Part shown: positions 45,080 to 54,184 of the stretch, piece after piece
Position numbering within the stretch: the stretch's first letter is position 1
Layout: every line of letters begins with the position of its first letter
Assembly (NCBI RefSeq): GCF_024979255.1
Contig: NZ_JANLCN010000001.1
Coordinates: 372,001 to 436,000, forward strand
DNA length: 64,000 bases
Origin: Herbiconiux moechotypicola
GTDB lineage: Bacteria > Actinomycetota > Actinomycetes > Actinomycetales > Microbacteriaceae
Direction of reading: 5' to 3'
Notes under the pieces: generated by a model
Database searches by the model: none
Told to the model about the DNA's origin: nothing
What the model saw: only the letters and a program-made list of their open reading frames with translations
Translations under genes and position numbers: made by a program

Positions 45080-46081
45080 TCAGGGCAGCACGACGACCTG
45101 GGCGCCGAACACGAGGCCGGCACCGAAGCCGATCTGCAGCGCCAGGCCGCCCGAGAGCGAGGGGTTCTCCTCGAGCAGGCGATGGGTGGCGAGCGGGATG
45201 CTCGCGGCCGAGGTGTTGCCGGTGGTCGCGATGTCGCGGGCGATGGCCACCGACTCGGGCAGCTTGAGCTGCTTGGCGAACTCGTCGATGATGCGCATGT
45301 TCGCCTGGTGCGGGATGAACGCGGCGAGGTCGTCGACGGTCACTCCCGCGGCGTCGAGCGCCTCCTTGGCGACCTTCACCATCTCCCACACCGCCCAGCG
45401 GAACACGGCCTGGCCGTTCTGGCGCAGGGTCGGCCACTCGGCCTCCTGGTCGCGGAACTGGATGCTCGTGCCCGTCATGTAGATCTCCTCGCGCTTGGTC
45501 GCGTCGGAGCCCCACACGGTCGGGCCGATGCCCGCGGTGTCGCTCGGCCCCACGACGGCGGCGCCGGCGCCGTCGCCGAGGAGGAAGGAGATCGACCGGT
45601 CGGCCGGGTCGACATACTCGGAGAGCTTCTCGGCGCCCACCACGAGCACGTAGTCGGCGAGGCCGGCCCGCACGAGGGAGTCGGCCTGACCGATGCCGTA
45701 GGCGTAGCCGGCGCAGGCCGCGCTGATGTCGTACGCCGCGGCCGACGGCGCGCCGATCCGCTCGGCCAGGTGCGTCGCGAGCGACGGCGTGATGACGGGG
45801 TTGCTGATGGTGGAGACGATGATGGCGCCGATCTGCGAGGGCACGATGTTCGCACCCTCGATCGCCTCGAGCGAGGCGCGCTCGGCCAGGTCGACCGCGA
45901 ACACGTCGTGCGAGGCGCGCTTGCGCTCGATGATGCCCGTGCGCTGGCGGATCCACTCGTCGGAGGAGTCGATCGGGCCGACGAGTTCGTCGTTGACCAC
46001 CGAGAGGTCGCCGCGCGCCGCGCCGATGGCGTGGATGCGGGTGAACTGCGGTCCGGTCTTCTGCTGCAGGGATGCGGTCAT
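45080..46081 (-). CDS. fabH: Beta-ketoacyl-ACP synthase III
   Basis: A 333-residue enzyme that starts fatty-acid synthesis by condensing an acyl-CoA with malonyl-ACP. The Cys-His-Asn triad is seen in ISAACAGYAYGI (Cys at about 121), FIPHQANMRIID (His at about 262) and TTGNTSAASIPLA (Asn at about 292). In actinobacteria FabH prefers branched starters made from branched-chain amino acids, which links it to the leucine genes elsewhere in the window. It follows fabD by 33 bases. Confidence 0.96.
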   Translation of the reverse strand: MTASLQQKTGPQFTRIHAIGAARGDLSVVNDELVGPIDSSDEWIRQRTGIIERKRASHDVFAVDLAERASLEAIEGANIVPSQIGAIIVSTISNPVITPSLATHLAERIGAPSAAAYDISAACAGYAYGIGQADSLVRAGLADYVLVVGAEKLSEYVDPADRSISFLLGDGAGAAVVGPSDTAGIGPTVWGSDATKREEIYMTGTSIQFRDQEAEWPTLRQNGQAVFRWAVWEMVKVAKEALDAAGVTVDDLAAFIPHQANMRIIDEFAKQLKLPESVAIARDIATTGNTSAASIPLATHRLLEENPSLSGGLALQIGFGAGLVFGAQVVVLP

Positions 46082-46114
46082 GGGGTTCCCTCGGATCTGT
46101 CGGGTGATGGTCGC

Positions 46115-47035
46115 TCAGGCGGCCTGGTCGATGAGCTCGTAGGCGGCGGCGAGGTCGTCGGGCGTCTTGACGGCGACCGTCGGCACACCCTTCAGACCGC
46201 GGCGCGCGAGACCGGTGAGGGCCCCCGCAGGAGCCACCTCGATGAGGCCGGTCACGCCGGCCTCGGCGAACGCCTCCATGTCGAGGTCCCAGCGCACCGG
46301 CGAGGAGACCTGACCGACGAGCAGCTCGACGAAGCGCGAGCCGCCGGCGACGAGCGAGCCGTCGTGGTTGGTCCAGATGGGCAGCGTCGGATCGGCGGGG
46401 GAGAGCTCAGCGGTCACCGCGGCGAGGCGCTCCACGGCGGGTGTCATGTAGTGGGTGTGGAAGGCGCCGGCGACCTGGAGCGGGATGACCCGCACCCCGC
46501 GCGGCGCGGCCTCCGCGAGCGCGGCCAGAGCATCCGGAGCCCCCGCGACCACGATCTGGCCACCGCCGTTGTAGTTGGCGGGGATGACACCGACCTGGTC
46601 GAACAGCGCGAGCAGTTCGCCCTGGTCGCCGCCGACGACGGCGCTCATGCCGGTCTGCGTGGTGGCCGCGGCGTCGGCCATCGCACGGCCGCGCTCGCCC
46701 ACCACGCGCATCGCGTCGGTCGCGCTGAGGATGCCGGCTCCCGCGGCGGCGGTGATCTCGCCGACCGAGTGGCCCGCGATGCCGCCGACGCGCTCACGGC
46801 GCCCCTCGGCGAACAGGGCGTCGAGTGTGAGGATGCCGGCGGCCACGATGAGCGGCTGGGCGATCGCGGTGTCGCGGATGGTGTCGGCGTCGCTCGCCGT
46901 GCCGTGGGTCACGAGGTCGACTCCCGCGGCATCACCCAGCTCGACGAGACGCTCGCGGCGTGCCGGATCGGCGATCCAGGGCTCGAGGAATCCGGGGGTC
47001 TGCGACCCCTGGCCGGGGCAAACGACGACGATCAT
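46115..47035 (-). CDS. fabD: Malonyl-CoA:ACP transacylase
   Basis: A 306-residue enzyme loading malonate on ACP. The oxyanion loop is VCPGQGSQTPGFL (about residues 5-17) and the nucleophile Ser lies in AGHSVGEITAAA (about 93), with the catalytic His in VAGAFHTHYMTP (about 195). First gene of the fab operon; a GGGAG ribosome site precedes the ATG. The 92 bases between it and the FasR-like gene should contain the operon promoter. Confidence 0.95.
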   Translation of the reverse strand: MIVVVCPGQGSQTPGFLEPWIADPARRERLVELGDAAGVDLVTHGTASDADTIRDTAIAQPLIVAAGILTLDALFAEGRRERVGGIAGHSVGEITAAAGAGILSATDAMRVVGERGRAMADAAATTQTGMSAVVGGDQGELLALFDQVGVIPANYNGGGQIVVAGAPDALAALAEAAPRGVRVIPLQVAGAFHTHYMTPAVERLAAVTAELSPADPTLPIWTNHDGSLVAGGSRFVELLVGQVSSPVRWDLDMEAFAEAGVTGLIEVAPAGALTGLARRGLKGVPTVAVKTPDDLAAAYELIDQAA

Positions 47036-47090
47036 GGCTTCAGTCTCCCAAGAGTTCGAGGGTGGGGTGTGGAGAACGCGCTCAACACTT

Positions 47091-47109
47091 TCGAAAAATC
47101 ATTGTCGAA
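47091..47109 (-). promoter_or_regulatory. Possible FasR-binding or promoter region of the fab operon
   Basis: Two TCGAA words (47091-47095 and 47105-47109), 14 bases apart start to start, lie in an AT-rich stretch upstream of fabD. Repeats of this kind are plausible activator sites; no consensus was used to call them. Confidence 0.3.
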
Positions 47110-47127
47110 GGCGTACAAACGATCGCG

Positions 47128-48381
47128 TCAGCGCCGCGAACCGGGCCCGTCGTGGTCGTTCATCGAGCCCAGGATGAGCGCGGACTGCAGGATGAGGGCC
47201 TCCCGGGCGCCGGTGGCATCCCACCCGATCACCTGGGTGACGCGTTTGAGTCGGTAGCGCACGGTGTTCGGGTGCACGAAGAGCTCGCGGGCCGTGGCCT
47301 CGAGGGAGCGGCCGTTGTCGAGGTAGCACCACAGGGTGGTCATGAGCTCGGGGGATTGGTCTTGCAGCGGCCGGTAGACCCGGTTGACGAGGGTCGAGCG
47401 CGCGAGCGGATCGCCCGCGAGGGCGCGCTCGGGCAGCAGGTCGTCGGCGAGCATCGGCCGTGGAGCATTGCGCCAGGCCCGGGCGACCGCGAAGCCGGCC
47501 AGGGCGGCCTTCGCGCTCCGGGAGGCCTCGACGAGGCTCGGAACCTCGTGGCCGAGCACCAGGTGACCGGGGCCGAAGCCGGGTTCGAGCTGCGTGGCGA
47601 TGTCGAGGAACGAGAGAGCCGGCGCTGAAGCCGAACCCACCGCATCCTGAACCTCGCCCGTCGGCAGAGGCGCGGTCGCGGTGCCGTTCGCCCCCTCGAC
47701 GGTCGCCCCGGTCGAGGGCTGGGCACGGCCGATCACGAGCACGAGCCTGCCGCCCTGCACCCCGATGAGCACGTCGGCGTTCACATGACGTGCCGTGCGT
47801 CGCAGCTGGTCGACGTCGAGCTGGCGGGGTGTCGTGCCCACGAGCACGCTCACCTCGCCGTGCCCGTGCCAGCCGAGGGCCGCGATGCGGGAGGGCAGCT
47901 CGTCGTCGTACTCGCCGCTCAGGATGCTGTCGACGACGAGGGCCTCGAGCCTGGCGTCCCAGAGACCACGGGCCTCGGCGGCGCGCGCGTACACGTCGGC
48001 GGCGGCGAACGCGATCTCGCGCGAGTAGAGCAGGATGGCCTCGCGGAGGGTCTGATCGCCGTTGGCGACTCTGTCTTCCACCACCTCGACCACCACACGG
48101 ATGAGCTGCAGCGTCTGCTGCAGGCTCACCGAGCGAAGCAGCTCGCGGGGTGCGGAACCGAACACGTCGGCCGCGATCCAGGTGGTGGTGGTGGGGTCGT
48201 CGTACCACTGGATGAACGACTTGATGCCCTGCTGGGCCACGAGGCCCACCGCCGAGCGCCGCCCTGGCGGCATGTCGCCGTACCAGGGCAGCGTGGCGTC
48301 GAGACGCTTGATCGTCGCGGTCGAGAGCTCCCCGGAGATGGTGCGCAGCCACGCGAGCGTCTGCTCCTTGGTCTTCGCCAT
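47128..48381 (-). CDS. fasR: FasR-like transcriptional activator of fatty-acid synthesis (PucR-type HTH)
   Basis: A 417-residue regulator directly upstream of fabD in the same direction, the position of FasR in Streptomyces, where it activates fabDHPF. The C-terminal PucR/CdaR-type helix-turn-helix is clear: NGRSLEATARELFVHPNTV followed by RYRLKRVTQVIGWD (about residues 355-388). The N-terminal LAWLRTISGELSTATIKRL and the large middle domain (GGDEF-like fold in this family) are typical. GGAGG lies 5 bases before the ATG. A 14-bp palindrome stands 30-43 bases upstream. Activation of the fab genes is inferred from family and position. Confidence 0.88.
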   Translation of the reverse strand: MAKTKEQTLAWLRTISGELSTATIKRLDATLPWYGDMPPGRRSAVGLVAQQGIKSFIQWYDDPTTTTWIAADVFGSAPRELLRSVSLQQTLQLIRVVVEVVEDRVANGDQTLREAILLYSREIAFAAADVYARAAEARGLWDARLEALVVDSILSGEYDDELPSRIAALGWHGHGEVSVLVGTTPRQLDVDQLRRTARHVNADVLIGVQGGRLVLVIGRAQPSTGATVEGANGTATAPLPTGEVQDAVGSASAPALSFLDIATQLEPGFGPGHLVLGHEVPSLVEASRSAKAALAGFAVARAWRNAPRPMLADDLLPERALAGDPLARSTLVNRVYRPLQDQSPELMTTLWCYLDNGRSLEATARELFVHPNTVRYRLKRVTQVIGWDATGAREALILQSALILGSMNDHDGPGSRR

Positions 48382-48410
48382 CAGGCCTCCGGGGCGTCGT
48401 CGCCCACGAC

Positions 48411-48424
48411 CGCGATCGATCGCG
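48411..48424. promoter_or_regulatory. Perfect 14-bp palindrome upstream of fasR
   Basis: CGCGATCGATCGCG lies between the aceE stop (48446) and the fasR start (48381). It could be an operator for FasR or another regulator, or part of an aceE terminator. Confidence 0.4.
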
Positions 48425-48445
48425 TCGTCATCGTGTTCGTGGTGG

Positions 48446-51172
48446 TCAGCTCTCGCCGCCCGCGCTGCCGCTGGTGCCGGCCGTCACGTCGTAGAGCCGG
48501 TACTTCTCGATGGCCCAGCTCGGCGCGTTGCGGTCGACCTCGCCGCGCTCGGCCAGCTGCTCCAGCACGCGCACCACCACGGATGGTCCGTCGATCTTGA
48601 AGAACCGGCGGGCGGCGGGGCGGGTGTCGGAGAAGCCGAAGTCGTCGGCACCGAGTGTGGCGTACTCGCCGGGCACGAACTGACGGATCTGGTCGGTGAC
48701 GGCGTGCATGTAATCGCTCACCGCCACGAAGGGGCCCGGCTCGTCGCGCAGCTTCGCCGTGAGGTAGGGCACGTGGCGCTCCTCGTTCGGGTGCAGGAAG
48801 TTGTGCTCCTCGGCGCGGAGGCCGTCGCGGCGGAGCTCGGTCCACGAGGTGACCGACCACACGTCGGCCGACACGCCCCAGTCGTCGGCCAGCAGCTGCT
48901 GGGCCTCGAGAGCCCACGGCACCGCCACGCCCGAGGAGAGGATCTGGGCCTTGGGGCCCTCGATCCAGCCCTGCTTGAGCTTGTAGATACCCTTCACCAC
49001 GCCGTCGACGTCGAGATCCTCGGGCTCGGCGGGCTGAACGTGCGGCTCGTTGTACACAGTGAGGTAGTACATGACGTTGGGGTCGGTGTGGGTGCCGCCG
49101 TACATGCGGTCGAGGCCGGCGCGCACGATGTGGTTGAGCTCGTAGCCGTAGGCCGGGTCGTATGACACCACGGCGGGGTTCGTGGCGGCCAGCAGGTGCG
49201 AGTGCCCGTCGGCGTGCTGCAGGCCTTCACCGGTGAGCGTGGTGCGGCCGGCGGTGGCGCCGATCACGAAGCCGCGTGCCATCTGGTCTCCCGCCGCCCA
49301 CAGGGCGTCGCCCGTGCGCTGGAACCCGAACATCGAGTAGAAGACGTAGACCGGGATGAGCGGCTCGCCCTGGGTGGAGTAGCTGGTGCCCACCGCGGTG
49401 AACGCCGCGAGGGCGCCTGCCTCGTTGATGCCCACGTGGATGATCTGGCCCTGGGGGCTCTCCTTGTAGGCCAGCAGCAGTTCGCGGTCGACCGAGGTGT
49501 AGTGCTGCCCCTTGGGGTTGTAGATCTTGTTCGAGGGGAAGAACGCGTCCATGCCGAAGGTGCGCGCCTCGTCGGGGATGATCGGCACCACGCGGTTGCC
49601 GAAGTCCTTCGCCCGGGTGAGGTCTTTCAGCAGGCGCACGAAGGCCATGGTCGTGGCGATCTCCTGCGTTCCCGAGCCCTTCTTGAGGGTCTGGTAGGAG
49701 GAGTCGTCGGGCAGTGTGAAGGCGGTGTGCTTCGTGCGGCGCTCCGGCACGTAGCCGCCGAGCGCGCGGCGACGTTCGTGCAGGTACTGGATGGCTTCGT
49801 CGTTCTCGCCCGGGTGGTAGTAGGGCGGGAGGTAGGGGTTCTCCTCGAGCTGCGCATCCGTGACCGGGATGTGCATCTGGTCGCGGAAGGTCTTGAGGTT
49901 GTCGAGGGTCATCTTCTTCATCTGGTGCGTCGCGTTGCGACCCTCGAAGGCGGGCCCGAGACCGTAGCCCTTGATGGTGTGCGCCAGGATGACGGTGGGC
50001 TGGCCCTTGTGCTCCGACGCGGCCTTGAAGGCGGCGTAGACCTTGCGGTAGTCGTGACCGCCGCGCTTGAGGTTCCAGATGTCGTCGTCGGTGTAGTCCT
50101 TCACGAGCTCGAGCGCCCGCGGGTCGCGACCGAAGAAGTTCTCGCGCACGTAGGCGCCAGACTCGGCCTTGTAGGTCTGGAAGTCGCCATCCGGAACCGT
50201 GTTCATGAGGTTCAGCAGGGCGCCCTCGGTATCGCGGGCGAGCAGGTCGTCCCACTCGCGGCCCCAGATGACCTTGATGACGTTCCAGCCGGCGCCGCGG
50301 AAGAAGCTCTCGAGCTCCTGGATGATCTTGCCGTTGCCGCGCACCGGGCCGTCGAGGCGCTGGAGGTTGCAGTTGATGACGAAGTTGAGGTTGTCGAGAC
50401 CCTCGTTGGCGGCCACCTGCAGCTGGCCGCGGCTCTCCACCTCGTCCATCTCGCCGTCGCCGAGGAAGGCCCAGACCTGCTGGTCGGAGGCGTCTTTGAT
50501 GCCGCGGTTGGTGAGGTACTTGTTGAGCTGCGCCTGGTAGATGGCGTTGATGGGGCCGAGACCCATCGACACCGTCGGGAACTGCCAGAATTCGGGCATG
50601 AGCCGCGGGTGCGGGTAGGAGCTGAGGCCGCCGCCGGCGTGCGACTTCTCCTGGCGGAAGCCGTCGAGCTGGTCGGCGGAGAGCCGGCCCTCGAGGAAGG
50701 CGCGGGCGTAGGTGCCGGGGGAGGCGTGGCCCTGCACGAAGATCTGGTCTCCGCCACCGGGGTGGTCTTGCCCGCGGAAGAAGTGGTTGAAGCCCACCTC
50801 GTAGAGCGCGGCGCTCGAGGCGTAGGTGGAGATGTGGCCGCCGACCGCGATGCCGGGCCGCTGTGCCCGGTGCACGGTCATGGCGGCGTTCCAGCGGATC
50901 CACGCGCGGTACTTGCGTTCGAGCGCCTCGTCGCCGGGGAACTCCGCCTCGTTCTCGGGGGCGATGGTGTTGATGTAGTCGGTGGTCGGCACCATCGGCA
51001 CGCCCAGATGCAGTTCTTTCGAGCGCTTGAGCAGGCTGAGCATGATGTCGCGGGCGCGACCGTGGCCGCGGGCGGCGACCAGGGCGTCGAGCGACTCGTT
51101 CCACTCCGCCGTCTCGTCGGGATCGGAATCGATGTGTCCCGCCGAATATGGATCCTGGTCGTTGACCGTCAC
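48446..51172 (-). CDS. aceE: Pyruvate dehydrogenase E1 component, homodimeric
   Basis: A 908-residue thiamine-diphosphate enzyme that decarboxylates pyruvate and passes the acetyl group to lipoyl-E2. The TPP motif is [17 protein letters not shown] (about residues 231-247), and the second half (from about 480) carries the transketolase-like pyrimidine domain. The single-chain form of about 900 residues is usual in actinobacteria. The GTG at 51172 is chosen: AGAGGAAGAGG stands just upstream and [13 protein letters not shown] is a normal N-terminus, although the frame is open for another 80 codons. E2 and E3 are encoded elsewhere. Confidence 0.95.
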   Translation of the reverse strand: MTVNDQDPYSAGHIDSDPDETAEWNESLDALVAARGHGRARDIMLSLLKRSKELHLGVPMVPTTDYINTIAPENEAEFPGDEALERKYRAWIRWNAAMTVHRAQRPGIAVGGHISTYASSAALYEVGFNHFFRGQDHPGGGDQIFVQGHASPGTYARAFLEGRLSADQLDGFRQEKSHAGGGLSSYPHPRLMPEFWQFPTVSMGLGPINAIYQAQLNKYLTNRGIKDASDQQVWAFLGDGEMDEVESRGQLQVAANEGLDNLNFVINCNLQRLDGPVRGNGKIIQELESFFRGAGWNVIKVIWGREWDDLLARDTEGALLNLMNTVPDGDFQTYKAESGAYVRENFFGRDPRALELVKDYTDDDIWNLKRGGHDYRKVYAAFKAASEHKGQPTVILAHTIKGYGLGPAFEGRNATHQMKKMTLDNLKTFRDQMHIPVTDAQLEENPYLPPYYHPGENDEAIQYLHERRRALGGYVPERRTKHTAFTLPDDSSYQTLKKGSGTQEIATTMAFVRLLKDLTRAKDFGNRVVPIIPDEARTFGMDAFFPSNKIYNPKGQHYTSVDRELLLAYKESPQGQIIHVGINEAGALAAFTAVGTSYSTQGEPLIPVYVFYSMFGFQRTGDALWAAGDQMARGFVIGATAGRTTLTGEGLQHADGHSHLLAATNPAVVSYDPAYGYELNHIVRAGLDRMYGGTHTDPNVMYYLTVYNEPHVQPAEPEDLDVDGVVKGIYKLKQGWIEGPKAQILSSGVAVPWALEAQQLLADDWGVSADVWSVTSWTELRRDGLRAEEHNFLHPNEERHVPYLTAKLRDEPGPFVAVSDYMHAVTDQIRQFVPGEYATLGADDFGFSDTRPAARRFFKIDGPSVVVRVLEQLAERGEVDRNAPSWAIEKYRLYDVTAGTSGSAGGES

Positions 51173-51307
51173 CGTCGACCTCTTCCTCTGTTGTAGACAG
51201 ACTGTGTTCGTGTCGGACGCCCGCGCCGGGATGATGGCCGGAACGCCACCGACCAGCCTAGCGCCGTCGGCCGACCTCCCGAATCCTCCTAGGACACGCC
51301 CGGGTGT

Positions 51308-51336
51308 TTGGAGGAATCGGGGGACAGGAGTAGAGT
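51308..51336 (+). promoter_or_regulatory. Sigma-70-type promoter of the peroxiredoxin gene
   Basis: TTGGAG (51308-51313) and TAGAGT (51331-51336), 17 bases apart, a good -35/-10 pair. The leader of about 40 bases holds a GAAGGAAAG ribosome site before the ATG at 51385. Confidence 0.55.
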
Positions 51337-51384
51337 CGGGCGGGTTTTGCCGGTGAGACGAGCCGGTAGGGAAGGAAAGCCGAG

Positions 51385-51858
51385 ATGGCTTTGGAGAACG
51401 ACACCCTGGCACCCGACTTCGATCTGCCGAACCAGTACGGCGAACGGGTGCGACTCAGCCAGTTCCAGGGCAAGAAGCCGGTGGCGCTGGTGTTCTTCCC
51501 GCTTGCCTTCTCGGGGGTGTGCACGAGCGAGCTCTGCGTGCTCGAAGACAACCTCGCCCTCTTCAAAGACGCGAACGTCGAACTGATCGGCATCTCGGTC
51601 GACTCCAAGGCGACGCTCCGCGCCTGGGCCGAGAAGGAGGGGTACGACTTCACCCTCGTGGCCGACTTCTGGCCGCATGGAGATGTGGCGAAGGACTACG
51701 GGGTGTTCCTCGAGGAGAAGGGCTTCGCCAACCGGGCGACCTTCCTCATCGACGAGAACCGCATCATCCGCGCCTCCTTCATCACCGCGCCCGGTGAGGC
51801 ACGTGCGCTCGCGGCCTACCGCGCCGCTCTCGAAGAGCTCGTCCCCGAGTGTGTCTGA
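51385..51858 (+). CDS. AhpE-like 1-Cys peroxiredoxin
   Basis: A 157-residue thiol peroxidase. The peroxidatic site is [15 protein letters not shown] (about residues 35-49), where the first Cys follows the P-x3-T/S-x2-C-like turn; a second Cys is 5 residues on. The C-terminal part ([17 protein letters not shown]) fits the AhpE subgroup, which reduces peroxides and peroxynitrite in actinobacteria with mycothiol or mycoredoxin as donor. Monocistronic, divergent from aceE. The donor is inferred from the family. Confidence 0.92.
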   Translation: MALENDTLAPDFDLPNQYGERVRLSQFQGKKPVALVFFPLAFSGVCTSELCVLEDNLALFKDANVELIGISVDSKATLRAWAEKEGYDFTLVADFWPHGDVAKDYGVFLEEKGFANRATFLIDENRIIRASFITAPGEARALAAYRAALEELVPECV

Positions 51859-51881
51859 GCCTCAATCGCTGTAGCCAGGGG

Positions 51882-51911
51882 CTTATATTTCAGCTTTATA
51901 AGCTGTAGGCT
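51882..51911 (+). promoter_or_regulatory. satD promoter with overlapping palindromic operator
   Basis: TAGGCT (51906-51911) ends 7 bases before the ATG at 51919: a leaderless -10 element. Directly upstream is the perfect palindrome CAGCTTTATAAGCTG (51891-51905), and CTTATA/TATAAG (51882-51887 and 51897-51902) form a second inverted repeat. The sites fill the spacer and -35 zone, the place for a repressor. Confidence 0.6.
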
Positions 51912-51918
51912 TCATTCC

Positions 51919-52557
51919 ATGGTCGCGAATCAGGTCGCCGTCATCGTGGACATCGTCGAGTCGCGCCGCCTCGCCGACCGGCGGGCCGCGCAGCTCGAAC
52001 TGGCCGATGTGTTCGCCGCGGTGGATGCGCGTACCCGGCCGTCGCTGCCGCTCCGCGCCACGGTCGGCGACGAGTTCCAAGCCGTGTATCCGGCCGTCGG
52101 CCCCGCACTCGAGGCTATCCTGCTGGCGCGCCTCGCCCTTCCCGAGGGTCTGGACTGTCGCTTCGGACTCGGCCTCGGCGAGGTCGAGCACGTCGATGAT
52201 GGTCCGATCGGCGCGATCCAGGACGGTTCGGGTTGGTGGCGAGCCCGCGAGGCGATCGTCATGGCGCACGACCGCGAAGACCGGCGGGTGCCGTCGTCGC
52301 GCAGCTGGTTCCGCGGAGGACCGGAGCACGCCGGGCTGGAGGCACTCGTGAACGCCTACCTGCTCGCCCGCGACCAGGTGGTGGGCGCGATGAACCTGCG
52401 CGCGCGCCGGCTCACCTACGGCGTCATGTGCGGAAGGCTGCAGAGCGAGCTCGCCGTCGAGGAGGGCATCACGCAGTCGGCCGTCTCGCAGGCGCTGCGG
52501 CGTTCGGGCGGTGCCGGTCTCGTGACGGGCATCGAGCAACTGGTGGTGCTGCCGTGA
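51919..52557 (+). CDS. satD: SatD-family protein
   Basis: 212 residues of the SatD family, named from the acid-tolerance sat locus of streptococci but of unproven function. Conserved parts are VIVDIVESRRLADR (near the start), ATVGDEFQAVYPAVG (about residues 48-62) and FGLGLGEVEHV. The last 60 residues look like a helix-turn-helix: AVEEGITQSAVSQALRRSG, so the protein may bind DNA itself. A perfect palindrome overlaps its leaderless promoter, fitting autoregulation. It is coupled to a membrane protein gene (TGATG). Confidence 0.88.
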   Translation: MVANQVAVIVDIVESRRLADRRAAQLELADVFAAVDARTRPSLPLRATVGDEFQAVYPAVGPALEAILLARLALPEGLDCRFGLGLGEVEHVDDGPIGAIQDGSGWWRAREAIVMAHDREDRRVPSSRSWFRGGPEHAGLEALVNAYLLARDQVVGAMNLRARRLTYGVMCGRLQSELAVEEGITQSAVSQALRRSGGAGLVTGIEQLVVLP

Positions 52558-53396
52558 TGCTCGGGGCGGTGCTGCTCATCCTGATCGGCGCGGCAGACCT
52601 CATCCGGGGCGCGAGGGCTCAGGATGCGCGACGCGGCCTCGAGACCGCGACCATCGCCGTCGTGTGGCTGCTCGTGCTCGTGATCACCGTGCTGGGGCTG
52701 GGGGTGCCGGCGTGGTGGGTGCTCGTGCCGCTGGTGCTCGCGGTGGGCTGGGTGTGGTCGACCTCGGCGAAGGCGGATGTGAGGCGTGCCACGGGCATCC
52801 TGCCGGGGGTCGGTGTGCTCGTGGCGGTGCCGGCGTCGATGCTGCTGTCGTCGTTCCTGCCGGAGCCCGGCGGATTCCTGGTGGCGGCCCACGCCGCCGC
52901 GCCGCTCGGGATCGTGCGCGCGGTGCCGCTCGAGGCGATCGTGCTGGGGGCCGGGGTCGCGCTGTTCCTGGTGGAGAGTGCGAACATCGTCGTGCGGGCC
53001 GCGCTCCGGCCCGCCGTGCTCGAGGCCGACGACGTGGCCGCTGCGGCGGCGTCGGCCGAGGGTGCGACGGCGAAGACCGCCCCTGCGGCCGGGTCTTCGC
53101 GGCTGCGCTGGTGGCGGAGACCGCCCGTGGTGCCGATCGCCCCCGCGGTGACCGACCTCAAGGGCGGGCGCCTGATCGGTCCGCTCGAGCGGCTGCTCAT
53201 CACCGCCCTCACCCTCGCGGGTGCTCTGCCGATCGTGGCGGGCATCCTGGCGGCCAAGGGGATCGTGCGGTTTCCCGAGATCTCGATCGACGGCGGCCGT
53301 GGGTCGAAGGCGGAGTACTTCCTCGTGGGCAGTCTCGTGAGCTGGGCGATCGCGCTGGCGGCGGCAGCCCTGCTCTGGGTGGCGGCCCAGGGCTGA
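52557..53396 (+). CDS. Polytopic membrane protein paired with SatD
   Basis: 279 residues (282 bases of helix-rich N-terminus then a linker). Predicted helices at about 1-16, 28-52, 52-66, 78-98, 116-138 and, after a basic Ala/Arg-rich loop (145-195), two more at about 200-224 and 250-277. The C-terminal segment with TDLKGGRLIGPLERLLI, AAKGIVRFPEIS and EYFLVGSLVSW is a conserved pattern in membrane proteins that accompany SatD (DUF3307-like C-terminus). The ATG at 52557 overlaps the satD stop; a GTG 3 bases earlier is equally possible. Function unknown. Confidence 0.8.
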   Translation: MLGAVLLILIGAADLIRGARAQDARRGLETATIAVVWLLVLVITVLGLGVPAWWVLVPLVLAVGWVWSTSAKADVRRATGILPGVGVLVAVPASMLLSSFLPEPGGFLVAAHAAAPLGIVRAVPLEAIVLGAGVALFLVESANIVVRAALRPAVLEADDVAAAAASAEGATAKTAPAAGSSRLRWWRRPPVVPIAPAVTDLKGGRLIGPLERLLITALTLAGALPIVAGILAAKGIVRFPEISIDGGRGSKAEYFLVGSLVSWAIALAAAALLWVAAQG

Positions 53397-53405
53397 CGCT
53401 CTGCG

Positions 53406-53433
53406 CTCACCCCAGCAGGCTCACCCCAGGAGG
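53406..53433. repeat. 14-bp tandem duplication over the end of the DUF1345 gene
   Basis: CTCACCCCAGCAGG (53406-53419) and CTCACCCCAGGAGG (53420-53433) differ by one base. The second copy holds the stop codon of the minus-strand gene; the first repeats its last codons and stop. Confidence 0.7.
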
Positions 53434-54125
53434 CTGACGCCGCGCGCGATCACGAGCGCCAGCAGCACGAATCCCGCGAACGCCTCGAGCCCCATCAGCA
53501 GCTTGGCGCGATGGGTGAGCGGCATCACATCCGTGGGGCTGAAGGCCATCGCGTCGCTGAGAGAGAAGTAGAGGTAGTCGACGAATCCGGGCCGCCAGTT
53601 GCTCGTCTTCGAGGAGTGGGCGGCGACCTCAGGGGAGGCGTCGTGGTCCTCGTCCTGAGGGAATCGGAAGTCGGCCGGTGGCAGCTTCGCCCGCCCTCGC
53701 TGGGTGCGCACCACAGGGCCGCCGCGGTCGAGCTCCCAGTAGAGCAGAGCGAAACCGATCACGTTGGTGAGCCAGAGCTGCAGCGCAGCGAGCAGCACCG
53801 TCGGCCCGTCTTCGGTGTTCGCCACCAGCAACTGCACCAGCACCACCAGCAGCGCCTGGTTCGTGAGTCCGATCACGAGCGCGAGCGCCACGCCGAGCCG
53901 GCGCGACCACGTGGTCTGCTTCGTGAACCGGTGCGGATTGATGACGATGACCGGCACCAGCATCGCCACGCACAGCACGATCACGCCGTACCGTACGGCG
54001 CCGAACAGGTGCGCCGGCAGCAGCGCGTAGCTCACGAGAATGACGAGCACCCCGACCGCGGCGGGCCACCGATGCTCGGCCTGAGCCCGCTCCTGCCCGG
54101 CCGACGGCGCATCCAACTCGCTCAC
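53421..54125 (-). CDS. DUF1345-like membrane protein
   Basis: 234 residues with about six helices (about 22-40, 44-62, 76-100, 112-128, 184-202 and 212-232). The stretch YLYFSLSDAMAFSPTDVMPLTHRAK (around residues 183-207) between two helices is typical of DUF1345 and resembles a re-entrant pore-like loop of ion channels. The GTG start at 54125 is supported by a leaderless promoter 6 bases away. It may be an ion or small-molecule transporter; not proven. Divergent from tRNA-Val. Confidence 0.75.
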   Translation of the reverse strand: MSELDAPSAGQERAQAEHRWPAAVGVLVILVSYALLPAHLFGAVRYGVIVLCVAMLVPVIVINPHRFTKQTTWSRRLGVALALVIGLTNQALLVVLVQLLVANTEDGPTVLLAALQLWLTNVIGFALLYWELDRGGPVVRTQRGRAKLPPADFRFPQDEDHDASPEVAAHSSKTSNWRPGFVDYLYFSLSDAMAFSPTDVMPLTHRAKLLMGLEAFAGFVLLALVIARGVSLLG

Positions 54126-54131
54126 GATCGC

Positions 54132-54137
54132 AGTCTA
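54132..54137 (-). promoter_or_regulatory. Leaderless -10 element of the DUF1345-like gene
   Basis: On the minus strand TAGACT (plus-strand AGTCTA) ends 6 bases before the GTG at 54125. Confidence 0.55.
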
Positions 54138-54143
54138 AGCCTG

Positions 54144-54149
54144 TAGGCT
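54144..54149 (+). promoter_or_regulatory. Possible -10 element of tRNA-Val
   Basis: TAGGCT lies 35 bases before the mature tRNA and only 6 bases from the divergent DUF1345 promoter element. Confidence 0.4.
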
Positions 54150-54184
54150 TTCCCCGCACCGCCGGGCCCCGCCCGCGCGACGCG

